Source of the DNA: Ruminococcus sp. AF41-9
Lineage (GTDB): Bacteria > Bacillota > Clostridia > Lachnospirales > Lachnospiraceae
Assembly: GCF_003477525.1 (NCBI RefSeq)
Contig: NZ_QUDO01000018.1
Span: 1 to 64,000 of the forward strand
DNA: 64,000 nt
Reading direction: 5' to 3'
In this document: positions 28,697 to 37,960 of the stretch, piece after piece
Numbering within the stretch: the first letter of the stretch is position 1
Layout: each line of letters begins with the position of its first letter
The notes under the pieces: generated by a model
The model's input: only the letters and a program-made list of their open reading frames with translations
Databases searched by the model: none
What the model was told of the DNA's origin: nothing
Position numbers and translations under genes: made by a program

Positions 28697-29358
28697 TTTA
28701 GTTATATCTGCACTAATGCAATATTTATAAATGATCGTAAAGAAAATATGGCTGTTTCCAGGACGGTACAGTTTCAAAAGCCTGAGCACATACCGGGATT
28801 TTTTCGATGGCTGTGCCTGTGCTTTTGCAACTGTATGTTTCAGAGAAGGCAGCCATGAACTGTCAGAAAGACAGGAGAAAGAAAGTGTCCTGTTGTCTGT
28901 CGGAAAGCCCAGAATGTTCAGAAAGAAAATAAAGAACAGGGATGAAAACAAAAATAAAAAATTACGGGATTTTGTGAATATTGCAGGTGTGTCCGAAAGA
29001 TAAGAGTATAACGATATGAAGTAACAGATTTATTCTAAAGCAAACAGCAGATAATAACAGGCAACAGGGGAAAACCGGGGAGAAGCATTTCCGGACGTGA
29101 GATGCTTTGACGAGTGAGAGAGTGAGCGTTATGGAGGGGCGTTGTACTAAATGGTAATTCTGTGCAGAAGAACTGCCAGTGTTGCACAAGAAGCGTGCAG
29201 AAACGACTGGAAACGTTTTTGGGACATACCAAATAAAGTTGCTGGAGATAGCGAAAGGTAATCTGACGGCAGAAAAAGTGGACCGAAATAAATGGATTGC
29301 TTTTTCCAATCACAATACAGTAACAAAAATATCTCAAAAAGTAAGAAAGGGAAAAAAC
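28697..29358 (+). other. Long leader before oppB
   Basis: This 660-base stretch has no supported gene. A 90-codon frame at 28731 has no ribosome site or family resemblance. I see no known riboswitch core and no terminator-like hairpin with a T run. Confidence 0.4.
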
Positions 29359-30309
29359 ATGGCTAACGCTAAATACTTCTTAAAGAGATTTGCAATGGCA
29401 CTGCTGACAATCTTTCTTGTAGCATGTCTTACATTTCTTCTGATGAACGCTGTGCCTGGAAGTCCATGGCTCAGTGAGAAAACGCCATCTGCCGCAACTC
29501 TGGCAGCCCTGAATGCGAAATACGGCCTTGATAAGCCTGTTCACGTTCAGCTTTATATGTATCTGAAAAATATTCTGCATGGTGACTTTGGCGTGTCCCT
29601 GAAGATGCAGAAAAACCGCGCAGTTCTGGACATTATCGTTGAAATGTTCCCGGTATCTGCCAAGGTAGGTGCGCTTGCTCTGTTATGGGCGATCATCGTA
29701 GGTGTACCGCTTGGATGTCTTGCAGCATTCAAGAGAGGAAAACTTACAGACAGTATCCTGAGAGTCATCTGTACTTTGGGTATTTCCATGCCGAGTTTCG
29801 TAGTTGCATCTGTACTTCTTGTAACTCTGACCGGAGACCGTGCAATGAACCTGTTCCCGTCCATCTTTGACGCGTCACAGGGAATCAGAGCCTATATCCT
29901 TCCGTGCTTTGCACTTGGATTCTATCCGATGTGTTATACCGCACGTCAGACCCGTTCTGCGATGCTGGACTCTCTGAGCCAGGAATATATCAAGACTGCA
30001 AGAGCCAAAGGTCTGAAAAACAAAAAGATCATCTTCAAACACGCATTAAGAAATGCGCTGATCCCTGTTATCACTTATCTGGGACCGCAGGTTGCATTTA
30101 CTTTATGTGGTGGTTTCGTAGTAGAGAGTGTATTCTCCATCCCGGGACTTGGACGTTATTTCGTACAGTCCATTCAGAACCGTGATTATCCGGTTATCAT
30201 GGGAACTACGATTTTCCTTGCAACATTTATTATTCTGATGAATCTGGTCGTAGACCTCCTTTACAAGGTAGCTGACCCGAGAATCAGCCTGACAAAGGGA
30301 GGAGACTGA
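29359..30309 (+). CDS. oppB: Oligopeptide ABC transporter permease OppB
   Basis: I place the start at ATG 29359, preceded by AAGAAAGGG, rather than the longer open frame from 29179. That gives 316 residues, normal for OppB. The first membrane helix (MALLTIFLVACLTFLLM) and five more follow. The permease coupling loop near the C-terminus includes YIKTARAKGLKNKKI, the EAA-type motif that docks on OppD/OppF. It pairs with OppC to form the peptide channel. The gap to oppC is two bases. Confidence 0.9.
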   Translation: MANAKYFLKRFAMALLTIFLVACLTFLLMNAVPGSPWLSEKTPSAATLAALNAKYGLDKPVHVQLYMYLKNILHGDFGVSLKMQKNRAVLDIIVEMFPVSAKVGALALLWAIIVGVPLGCLAAFKRGKLTDSILRVICTLGISMPSFVVASVLLVTLTGDRAMNLFPSIFDASQGIRAYILPCFALGFYPMCYTARQTRSAMLDSLSQEYIKTARAKGLKNKKIIFKHALRNALIPVITYLGPQVAFTLCGGFVVESVFSIPGLGRYFVQSIQNRDYPVIMGTTIFLATFIILMNLVVDLLYKVADPRISLTKGGD

Positions 30310-30311
30310 TC

Positions 30312-31673
30312 ATGGCAGAGAATAAGAAGATTAAGAAATGTCCGGTAAGTCTTCAGCCGGATATTGAAAACCTTCTTCAGGACCTGACACCGGATGATTT
30401 TTCACCGGCTTCCGGTCAGGAAAAAGAAGATTTCATCCAGGACCGCCAGAGTGTATCTTACTGGAAAGATGCCTGGAGAAGATTAAAGAAAAATGTAGTG
30501 GCAATGGTTGCGTTGGGAGTGATCATCTTCCTCTTCCTGTTCGCATTCGTCGGACCACTTCTGATCCCATATGGATATGATGAATTTAACAATGGTGCTG
30601 AGAACCTTTACCCGTATCATTACACACTGGAAGACCAGCAGCGTGTAGACGAAGAGATCGCATCCAGAACTCAAAGTGAAGTCGTAGATGTAGATCAGAT
30701 GATCGAGCAGGCAAAGGCAGAAGCAGAAGCCAAAGGTGAGAAATTCACAAAGAAAGACGAAGCAATCCTTCGTGCAAAAGCAAAAACAGCAGCAAAGAAC
30801 GATACAGCAGCCAGTGAATCTGAAGAGAATACAGATCCTGATACCGTTCGCAAAGAACTGGGAATCAAGAAACATATCTTTGGATATTCACAGGAAGAAC
30901 TGGAGCGTAAGGCAGCTGGAGAGAAAGTATTCCCTCATGTTTTCGGAACTGATATGTACGGACGTGATATCCTTGTACGTGTTATGTATGGTGCCCGTGT
31001 TTCCATGTCTGTCGGTGTATTCGCAGCCCTGCTGGTACTGATCATCGGTGCGTTATACGGTGCGATCTCCGGTTACTGCGGAGGTAAAGTCGATGCAGTG
31101 ATGCAGCGTATCGTAGAGCTGATCTATTCGGTACCGGAAATGCTGGTTGTCCTTCTGATCGCGACAGCCCTGAAACCGATCCTGACAGATTACATAAATT
31201 CACCGGGCGGCGGTCCGCTGAAATCTTTTGTCAATGTACTTGGCCCGAACCTGATTTCCATGTTCATTGCGTTCGGTCTTCTGTACTGGGTAACCATGAG
31301 CCGTATCATCCGTGGACAGGTACTTCAGCTCAAACAGCAGGAATATGTAACAGCAGCCAGAGCACTTGGTGCTTCCGGCGGACGTATCATCCGTCGCCAT
31401 CTGCTTCCGAACTGTATCGGACAGATCGTTGTAACAACCTGCTTACAGATCCCGTCTGCGATCTTCCTGGAGTCATTCCTTTCCTACCTTGGTGTTGGTG
31501 TATCTGCACCGCTTCCAAGTCTTGGATCTATGGCAACAGACGCATTAAGCGGTATGTACACTTATACTTACAGACTGATCGTTCCGTCTGTAATCCTCAG
31601 TGTAATGATTCTTGCATTTAACCTGTTCGGTGATGGTCTGCGCGATGCACTTGACCCGAAACTTAAGAAATAA
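30312..31673 (+). CDS. oppC: Oligopeptide ABC transporter permease OppC with large insert
   Basis: The 453-residue permease is about 150 longer than usual OppC. After the first membrane helix (MVALGVIIFLFLFAFVGPLL) there is a highly charged insertion rich in Ala, Glu and Lys, about residues 100-200, before the conserved FGTDMYGRDILVRVMYGARV. The EAA loop EYVTAARALGASGGRI is intact. The insert should face outside the membrane, where it could touch the binding protein. GGGAGGAGACTGATC precedes the ATG. Confidence 0.9.
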   Translation: MAENKKIKKCPVSLQPDIENLLQDLTPDDFSPASGQEKEDFIQDRQSVSYWKDAWRRLKKNVVAMVALGVIIFLFLFAFVGPLLIPYGYDEFNNGAENLYPYHYTLEDQQRVDEEIASRTQSEVVDVDQMIEQAKAEAEAKGEKFTKKDEAILRAKAKTAAKNDTAASESEENTDPDTVRKELGIKKHIFGYSQEELERKAAGEKVFPHVFGTDMYGRDILVRVMYGARVSMSVGVFAALLVLIIGALYGAISGYCGGKVDAVMQRIVELIYSVPEMLVVLLIATALKPILTDYINSPGGGPLKSFVNVLGPNLISMFIAFGLLYWVTMSRIIRGQVLQLKQQEYVTAARALGASGGRIIRRHLLPNCIGQIVVTTCLQIPSAIFLESFLSYLGVGVSAPLPSLGSMATDALSGMYTYTYRLIVPSVILSVMILAFNLFGDGLRDALDPKLKK

Positions 31674-31688
31674 GAGAGGAGGAGAATC

Positions 31689-32696
31689 ATGTCTGAACAG
31701 AAAAACAAATTATTGGAAGTGAAGGACTTAAAAGTCTCCTTCTTTACTCCTGCCGGTGAAGTAAAGGCAGTAGGAGGAATCTCCTATGACCTGGATTACG
31801 GCGAAGTCATGGGTGTTGTTGGTGAGTCTGGTTCCGGTAAGAGCCAGGAAGCCTACTCCATCATGGGACTTCTCCAGTCTCCTGGTAAAGTTGTCGGAGG
31901 TTCCATTACTTTCGAAGGACAGGATGTCCTGTCTTTCACCAAAGACCAGATGACAGAGTTCCGTGGAAGCAAAGTAGCCATGATCTTCCAGAACCCGATG
32001 ACCTGCTTAAACCCGGTTTACACGATCGGAAACCAGCTGGTGGAAGCACTTCGCGCTCATGATAAGAAGATCAGCAAAGAAGAAGCGGAAAAACGTGCCA
32101 TGGAAATGATGGAAATGGTAGGTATCAATAACGTACAGAAGCGTATGAAACAGTATCCTCATGAGTTCTCAGGCGGTATGCGCCAGCGAGTTATGATCGC
32201 CATGGGTCTGATCTGTCATCCGCAGCTTCTGATCGCAGATGAGCCGACTACTGCTCTGGATGTTACGATCCAGGCACAGATCCTTGACCTGATGAAAGAC
32301 CTGCAGAAAAAGACAAAGATGGGAATCATCTTTATCACTCATAACCTGGGTGTTGTCGCAGATATCTGTGATAAAGTTTCCGTTATGTATGCAGGACGTA
32401 TCGTAGAACAGGGACCGGTTGATGATATTTTCTACAAACCTGCACATCCATATACAAAAGGACTTCTGCGCTCCATGCCTCGTGTAGATGCAGAGAGCTA
32501 TGAACGACTGATCCCGATCGAAGGTTCTCCTGTCGATATGCTGAATCCGCCGGAAGGTTGTCCTTTTGCACCGCGTTGTGAGCATTGCATGAAGATCTGT
32601 CTGAAGAAAATGCCTCCTTATGTGGAAGTAGGCGAAAAACATCGTTCAGCCTGCTGGCTGCGTGTTCAGGAACTGATGGGCAAGGAGGAAAACTGA
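31689..32696 (+). CDS. oppD: Oligopeptide ABC transporter ATPase OppD
   Basis: The 335-residue ATPase has Walker A GESGSGKSQ, signature FSGGMRQR, Walker B LLIADEPTTALD and the C-terminal OppD/OppF extension with CPFAPRCEHC cysteines, which in this family can hold an iron-sulfur cluster. GAGAGGAGGAG lies upstream. It is cotranscribed with oppF (one-base gap). Confidence 0.93.
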   Translation: MSEQKNKLLEVKDLKVSFFTPAGEVKAVGGISYDLDYGEVMGVVGESGSGKSQEAYSIMGLLQSPGKVVGGSITFEGQDVLSFTKDQMTEFRGSKVAMIFQNPMTCLNPVYTIGNQLVEALRAHDKKISKEEAEKRAMEMMEMVGINNVQKRMKQYPHEFSGGMRQRVMIAMGLICHPQLLIADEPTTALDVTIQAQILDLMKDLQKKTKMGIIFITHNLGVVADICDKVSVMYAGRIVEQGPVDDIFYKPAHPYTKGLLRSMPRVDAESYERLIPIEGSPVDMLNPPEGCPFAPRCEHCMKICLKKMPPYVEVGEKHRSACWLRVQELMGKEEN

Positions 32697-32697
32697 T

Positions 32698-33711
32698 ATG
32701 GCAAATGAAGAAAAGAAACTTGTCGAAATAGAAAATTTACGAAAATATTTCCCGATCAAAGGCACACCTGGTCCGGGTGTCCAGGCGGTTCAGGATGTTT
32801 CCCTTTACATCAAAAAGGGAGAGACACTGGGTCTGGTAGGTGAGTCCGGATGTGGTAAAACAACTCTGGGAAGAACTATCCTCAGACTTTATGAACCGAC
32901 TGGCGGTAAGATCATTTACGACGGACAGACGATTTTTGATAATCCTCTGGACAAAGAAGGCAAGCCACTTGGCAAGGCAAAATCTGTAAATATGCTTCCT
33001 TACCGTAAGAAAATGCAGATTATTTTCCAGGATCCTTCTGCATCTCTTGACCCGCGTATGACTGTGGGCGAGATCATCGGAGAGGCGATTGATATCCATA
33101 AACTGGCTGCAAATAAGAAAGACCGTGCGGATATGATCAAAGGTCTGCTTGCGAGAGTAGGATTAAATACAGAGCATGCAAACCGTTATCCTCATGAGTT
33201 CTCCGGCGGACAGCAGCAGCGTGTCGGTATCGCCCGTGCACTTGCTGTAAAACCGGAATTCATCGTATGTGATGAGCCGATCTCTGCGCTGGACGTTTCC
33301 ATTCAGTCACAGGTTGTAAATATGCTCGAAGACATGCAGGCAGAAATGGGACTGACTTATCTGTTCATCGCCCATGACCTGTCCGTTGTACGTCATATTT
33401 CCAACAGAATCGGTGTTATGTATCTGGGATCTCTGGTAGAGCTTGGAGAGAGCTACGAGCTGAACCGTCACCCGATCCATCCATATACACAGACACTTCT
33501 TTCTGCGGTTCCGGTACCGGACCCACAGTTAAGTCGCACCAGAAAGCGTATCATCCTGGAAGGTGATGTGCCAAGCCCGATGAATCCACCGAGCGGATGT
33601 CGTTTCCACACCAGATGTCCGTATGCAACCAAGAAGTGCAGCGAGGAAATGCCGAAATTCAAAGAACATGAGCCAGGACACTGGGCAGCATGTCATCTGC
33701 TTGATAAATAA
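32698..33711 (+). CDS. oppF: Oligopeptide ABC transporter ATPase OppF
   Basis: The 337-residue ATPase has Walker A GESGCGKTT, signature FSGGQQQR, Walker B FIVCDEPISALD and the C-terminal CRFHTRCPYA motif. It completes the OppD/OppF ATPase pair that powers the OppBC channel. AAGGAGGAAAACTGAT precedes the ATG. Confidence 0.93.
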   Translation: MANEEKKLVEIENLRKYFPIKGTPGPGVQAVQDVSLYIKKGETLGLVGESGCGKTTLGRTILRLYEPTGGKIIYDGQTIFDNPLDKEGKPLGKAKSVNMLPYRKKMQIIFQDPSASLDPRMTVGEIIGEAIDIHKLAANKKDRADMIKGLLARVGLNTEHANRYPHEFSGGQQQRVGIARALAVKPEFIVCDEPISALDVSIQSQVVNMLEDMQAEMGLTYLFIAHDLSVVRHISNRIGVMYLGSLVELGESYELNRHPIHPYTQTLLSAVPVPDPQLSRTRKRIILEGDVPSPMNPPSGCRFHTRCPYATKKCSEEMPKFKEHEPGHWAACHLLDK

Positions 33712-33867
33712 GAAGGACAAAAAAGATTTCGTCAGAGTATTTACATAGCGGTAAAGAATAAAATGTAAATAGATGAAAATTTTTGCTAAAAATAGAAAAA
33801 GCAGAAAACAGGTAATAATTAACAAAACTATTGCCGCAATTATGGTTAAAATTGCAAAATAAAAAAC

Positions 33868-33896
33868 TTAACAACGGTATTTGGTTCCTGTATAAT
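33868..33896 (+). promoter_or_regulatory. oppA promoter
   Basis: TTAACA and TATAAT are spaced by 17 bases, about 65 bases before the oppA start. A separate strong promoter would give extra binding protein relative to the permease. Confidence 0.7.
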
Positions 33897-33960
33897 GGAA
33901 TTTATAATACAAACCGCTGATTTCTCATACAGCGAAAACCATAATAAAGGAGGAAAAGGA

Positions 33961-35624
33961 ATGAGAAAGGCAAAAACAATTATGTCTCTGGCTCTGTCAG
34001 CAGCTATGGTTACAAGCATGGCAGCTACAGCACCTGTAATGGCAGCAGAAAGCGATTCAACAGACGGATTTAATCTGAACCTCTGTATCGCATCCGAACC
34101 ACAGAGTATCGACCCGGCACTGAACACAGCAATGGATGGTTCCGTTATGTGTCACCATATGTTCGAAGGTCTGGTCAAATGGGCTGATGACGGTGAAGGA
34201 AATGCTGTTACAGTTCCAGGACAGGCTGAATCCTGGGATAAAGAGACAAACGATGACGGAACAGTAACTTATACTGTACATCTTCGCGACGGTATCAAAT
34301 GGTCTGACGGACAGGCCGTAACAGCAGGAGATTTCGAATACTCCTGGAAACGTCTGGCAAACCCGGAAACAGCAGCAGACTACTGCTACATGATCGACAT
34401 GGTAAAAGGATATGCAGAAGTAGCTGACGGAAGCGCTGATCCTGATACTCTTGCAGTTACAGCACTTGATGATACTACTCTTCAGATCGATTTAACTTAT
34501 GACTGCCCGTATTTCGAAGAATCATGGCATTCCCGGCAACTTTCCCTGTTCGTAAAGATATGGTAGAGGGAAGTGACAACTGGACATTCGATCCTGCAAC
34601 ATATGTCAGCAACGGACCATACAAAATGAAAGAATGGTCACACAACTCCTACATTCTTATGGAAAAGAATGAGAACTACTATGATTATGAAAACCTTGGT
34701 CCGGATACCATCAAATTTGCCCTTCTGGACGACAGCAACGCAATCCTGAAAGGATACAACAACGGAGAACTTGATTTCATCGAGAACCTTCCTGTAGACG
34801 AAGTTGCTACTTACCTTGCATCCGGAGAACTGAACATCGCTGACTATATCGGAACATACTATGTATGCTTCAATACAGAAGACGAAGTATTCTCTGATCC
34901 TGCAATCCGTAAAGCATTCTCACTTGTAATCGACCGTAACTACATCGTAGACAACGTTACTCAGTCCGGTGAAGTTCCTGCAACAGGATATGTTCCATCA
35001 GGTATCTATGATGCAGAGGGAGCAAGCGGAGATGACTTCCGTACAGTAGGCGGTGAATATTACAGCGTAGCTGAAGAAGATTATGAGAAGAACTGTGAAG
35101 AAGCCCGTCAGATTCTTGCAGATGCAGGTTATCCGAACGGTGAAGGCTTCCCGACAGTTGAATATCTGTACAACACAGATGACAAACACAAAAAGATCGC
35201 TGAAGCACTTCAGAACATGTGGCAGAAAGAACTTGGCGTTACTGTAAACCTGGACAACCAGGACTGGAACGTATTCCTTCAGAACAGAAAGAATGGTGAC
35301 TTCCAGATCGCACGTAACGGATGGATCGGTGACTACAATGATCCTTGCTCATTCCTTGATATGTGGTACACAGGCGGCGGTAACAACGACGCTCAGTACT
35401 CTAACCCGGATTACGATGCACAGATCGATGCAGCAAAAGCTACTTCTGATCAGGCAGAACGTATGAAAGCATTCCATGCAGCAGAAGATATCCTGATCGA
35501 TCAGGACAGCGTACTGGCTCCTCTGTACTTCTATACACAGCCATACATGCTGAAAGACAACATTAAGGGTATGTACTATACACCTCTTGGATACTTCTTC
35601 TTTGGTTATACAACACAGGAATAA
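33961..35624 (+). pseudogene. oppA: Oligopeptide-binding protein OppA, frameshifted
   Basis: ATG 33961 follows GGAGG. The signal peptide (MSLALSAAMVTSMAA then APVMAAES) has no lipobox cysteine. The protein reads normally (ASEPQSIDPALN, the SBP_bac_5 start) to FEE at 34519. One A is then missing from the run at 34520-34521, and the next frame continues IMAFPATFPVRKDMVEGSDN to LKDNIKGMYYTPLG at the end. Repaired length is about 554 residues, normal for OppA. Loss of this gene alone would cripple the importer, so a sequencing indel is likely. Confidence 0.85.
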
Positions 35625-35698
35625 GTTTCACGGAGAAAACGTATCAGAAACGTATTTGAATGTTTCAGATAAGTTGAAAGACTTATAAAGTAAAATAA

Positions 35699-35750
35699 AA
35701 CAGCTCCATGCGGGAGAACCTGAAAGTTCACTGCGTGGAGCTGTTTTTTT
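35699..35750. terminator. Terminator between oppA and pgi
   Basis: AACAGCTCCA at 35699-35708 pairs with TGGAGCTGTT at 35736-35745, followed by a T run on the plus strand. It sits between convergent genes. Confidence 0.85.
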
Positions 35751-35803
35751 CTGTTTTTGATTTTCTGTTTTTTGAGGCTGCTCTGTTCAGGCTGAAGTCA
35801 AAA

Positions 35804-37387
35804 TCAGATGTTCAGTAAATCGCTGTATACTTTGAGTGCGCCGTCAGTTTCGTGAGCAAGAACGCGTTTTGCAAGGACTTTACCGAGCTGTACACCTTCC
35901 TGGTCGAAGCTGTTTAAGTTCCATACGAAGCCCTGGAACATGATTTTGTTCTCGAAGTGAGCGAGTAATGCACCTAAAGATGCAGGTGTGAGTTCTTCGC
36001 CTGTGATGATGCTGGAAGGACGGCCGCCTTTGAAGTTTTTGTTCAGGTTTTCGTCTTTTTTGCCACATGCGAATGCTACGATCTGAGCTGCAACGTTTGC
36101 GCAGAGTTTCTGCTGGCTTGTGCTGTTTTCAATATCAACGTCCACACCTAACTGGCTCTTTTTGAAGCCGATGAACTGAAGCGGAACGATGTCTGTTCCC
36201 TGGTGTAATAACTGATAGAAGGAGTGCTGTCCGTTGGTTCCTGGTTCACCGAAGATAACCGGTCCTGTTACATAGTCTACCGGCTCACCGAAGCGGTTTA
36301 CAGATTTACCGTTGGATTCCATGTCGCACTGCTGTAAGTGTGCAGGGAAGCGGCTTAATGCCTGAGAGTATGGTAAAACTGCTGTTGCAGGATAGCCCTG
36401 TACGTTTCTTTCGTAAACACCGATGAGGGCATCGAGCATATCCGGGTTCTCGAGGATGTTTTTGTTTGTGGCAAGTTTGTCTTCTGCTGCAGCACCTTCG
36501 AGGATTTGTGCAAATACTTCCGGTCCGAATGCGAGGGAGAGGATAGCTCCGCCTACGCCGGAAACGGATGAGTAACGTCCGCCGATATAGTCATCCATGA
36601 AGATTGCTGTGAGGTAGTCTTCGCTCTTTGCGAGTGGGGATGTTTCGCTTGTTACGGCGAGCATGTGTCTGGATGGGTTTAATCCTGCTTTTGTGAGAGC
36701 GTTCTTTACGAATGCTTCGTTTGTTAAGGTTTCAAGGGTTGTTCCGGATTTGGATACAACGATGAAGAGGGAGTGAGCAAGATCAACAGATGCAAGAACA
36801 GCGGCTGCATCATCAGGGTCTACGTTGCTGATGAATTTGGCTTCCATTTTGAAGGTGTTGTTTGCTTTTGCCCAGTTTTCAAGTGCGATATATAATGCGC
36901 GAGGTCCTAAGTCACTTCCGCCGATACCGATCTGTACAACAGTTGTGAATTTCTCGCCGTTTTCGTTTGTGATCTCTCCTGCGTGTACTTTGTCTGCGAA
37001 ATCAGCAGCTTTTTTCTGCTGTGCAACGTAGAATTCACGTTTGTCAACGCCGTCTACGACTACTGCGTCTCCGAGCTGTGTGCGTGCAAGGTGGTGGAGT
37101 ACCATTCGTTTTTCACCTGTGTTGATGACTGCGCCGTTGTATAATTCCTGGAATTTGTCGATGAGCTGTGCTTCATCTGCGAGTTCTGTCAGGGCATCGA
37201 GTACGGTTTTGTCTACCTGTTTGGCAGCGTAGTTGTAGGTTAAGCCGGCTGCCATTGGGGTGCTGTAGTTCATTACACGTTCGGCACCTTTTTCTCCGGA
37301 CATTGCTTCTGCGATGTTTACGTGGTTCTTAAGATTTTTGAGTTTATCATAAGAAGCAAGGGTGTCGAGATTTTTCCATGTTGCCAT
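35804..37387 (-). CDS. pgi: Glucose-6-phosphate isomerase
   Basis: I place the start at the ATG at 37387 (MATWKNLDTL), preceded by GGAGGA; the open frame runs further upstream without support. The 527-residue enzyme interconverts glucose-6-phosphate and fructose-6-phosphate. Signatures are DYIGGRYSSVSGVGGAI, GEPGTNGQHSFYQLLHQG and the sugar-phosphate-binding SKSGTTLET block. It is transcribed alone. Confidence 0.93.
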   Translation of the reverse strand: MATWKNLDTLASYDKLKNLKNHVNIAEAMSGEKGAERVMNYSTPMAAGLTYNYAAKQVDKTVLDALTELADEAQLIDKFQELYNGAVINTGEKRMVLHHLARTQLGDAVVVDGVDKREFYVAQQKKAADFADKVHAGEITNENGEKFTTVVQIGIGGSDLGPRALYIALENWAKANNTFKMEAKFISNVDPDDAAAVLASVDLAHSLFIVVSKSGTTLETLTNEAFVKNALTKAGLNPSRHMLAVTSETSPLAKSEDYLTAIFMDDYIGGRYSSVSGVGGAILSLAFGPEVFAQILEGAAAEDKLATNKNILENPDMLDALIGVYERNVQGYPATAVLPYSQALSRFPAHLQQCDMESNGKSVNRFGEPVDYVTGPVIFGEPGTNGQHSFYQLLHQGTDIVPLQFIGFKKSQLGVDVDIENSTSQQKLCANVAAQIVAFACGKKDENLNKNFKGGRPSSIITGEELTPASLGALLAHFENKIMFQGFVWNLNSFDQEGVQLGKVLAKRVLAHETDGALKVYSDLLNI

Positions 37388-37533
37388 AATAAATTCCTCC
37401 TTTAGATAGTTGCGGGGGAATCCCGGAAGCATCTTTTCGTTGTTCAGTTTCCTGATTTTGAGTGAAAAAGAGGCGGGGGGATGGCCGCAAATTGGGGCGT
37501 GGCTGGTTATTACTGTTTGCACGCTCTCAGGTA

Positions 37534-37562
37534 ATTATACTTAAAAAACGGGGGGATTTCAA
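37534..37562 (-). promoter_or_regulatory. pgi promoter
   Basis: On the minus strand TTGAAA (37562-37557) and TATAAT (37539-37534) are spaced 17 bases apart, about 150 bases upstream of the pgi start. Confidence 0.6.
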
Positions 37563-37960
37563 TGTACAGGGGCTGATTTGTTAAGAAAAAATCATTTTTG
37601 CGGAATTGTGTACAGTAAAGGGGACTCGTTATGTAGGGAAATGGAGGGGGAGGGGGAGAGAGTAAGCGGGAGGGGAAGCAGGGCGGCTGCTCCCCACTGT
37701 GTAAGGTCTCCTTTAGCTCGCTTCGCGGCTAATAAAAAATATTGCGTCATAATAAAGTATTTGTTATATCACCGAGAATAAAGTTAGAAACACGTTTTAT
37801 TTAGTAAAAAGTAACAAAAAAACAAAATAAGTTGCTAAATTTTAGGGAGAGTTTTATAATGGAAGGACAACACAAAAAGTCATTTTCTTATTTGGGTGGG
37901 GAAATGGCAGAGCGTTTGGCGTATGGGGGTACGAAAGACGTTCGGAAAGGAGGTTCTTCT
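37563..37960. other. Gene-free region with G-rich tract
   Basis: No gene is supported. Positions 37636-37683 contain repeated G runs (GGG, GGGGG, GGGGG, GGG, GGGG, GGG) on the plus strand that could fold into a quadruplex. The sequence ctcgcttcgcggct at about 37716-37729 is a short dyad. No purine riboswitch core was recognised before the permease. Confidence 0.4.

Noticed and set aside
28731..29003. 90-codon frame in the opp leader
   Set aside because: No ribosome site, low-complexity Lys/Arg-rich end and no recognisable family; treated as untranslated leader.
37388..37522. N-terminal extension of pgi
   Set aside because: The frame is open, but the GGAGGA site and family length point to the ATG at 37387.
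37563..37960. Purine riboswitch before the NCS2 permease
   Set aside because: The conserved purine riboswitch core and paired loops could not be found on the plus strand.
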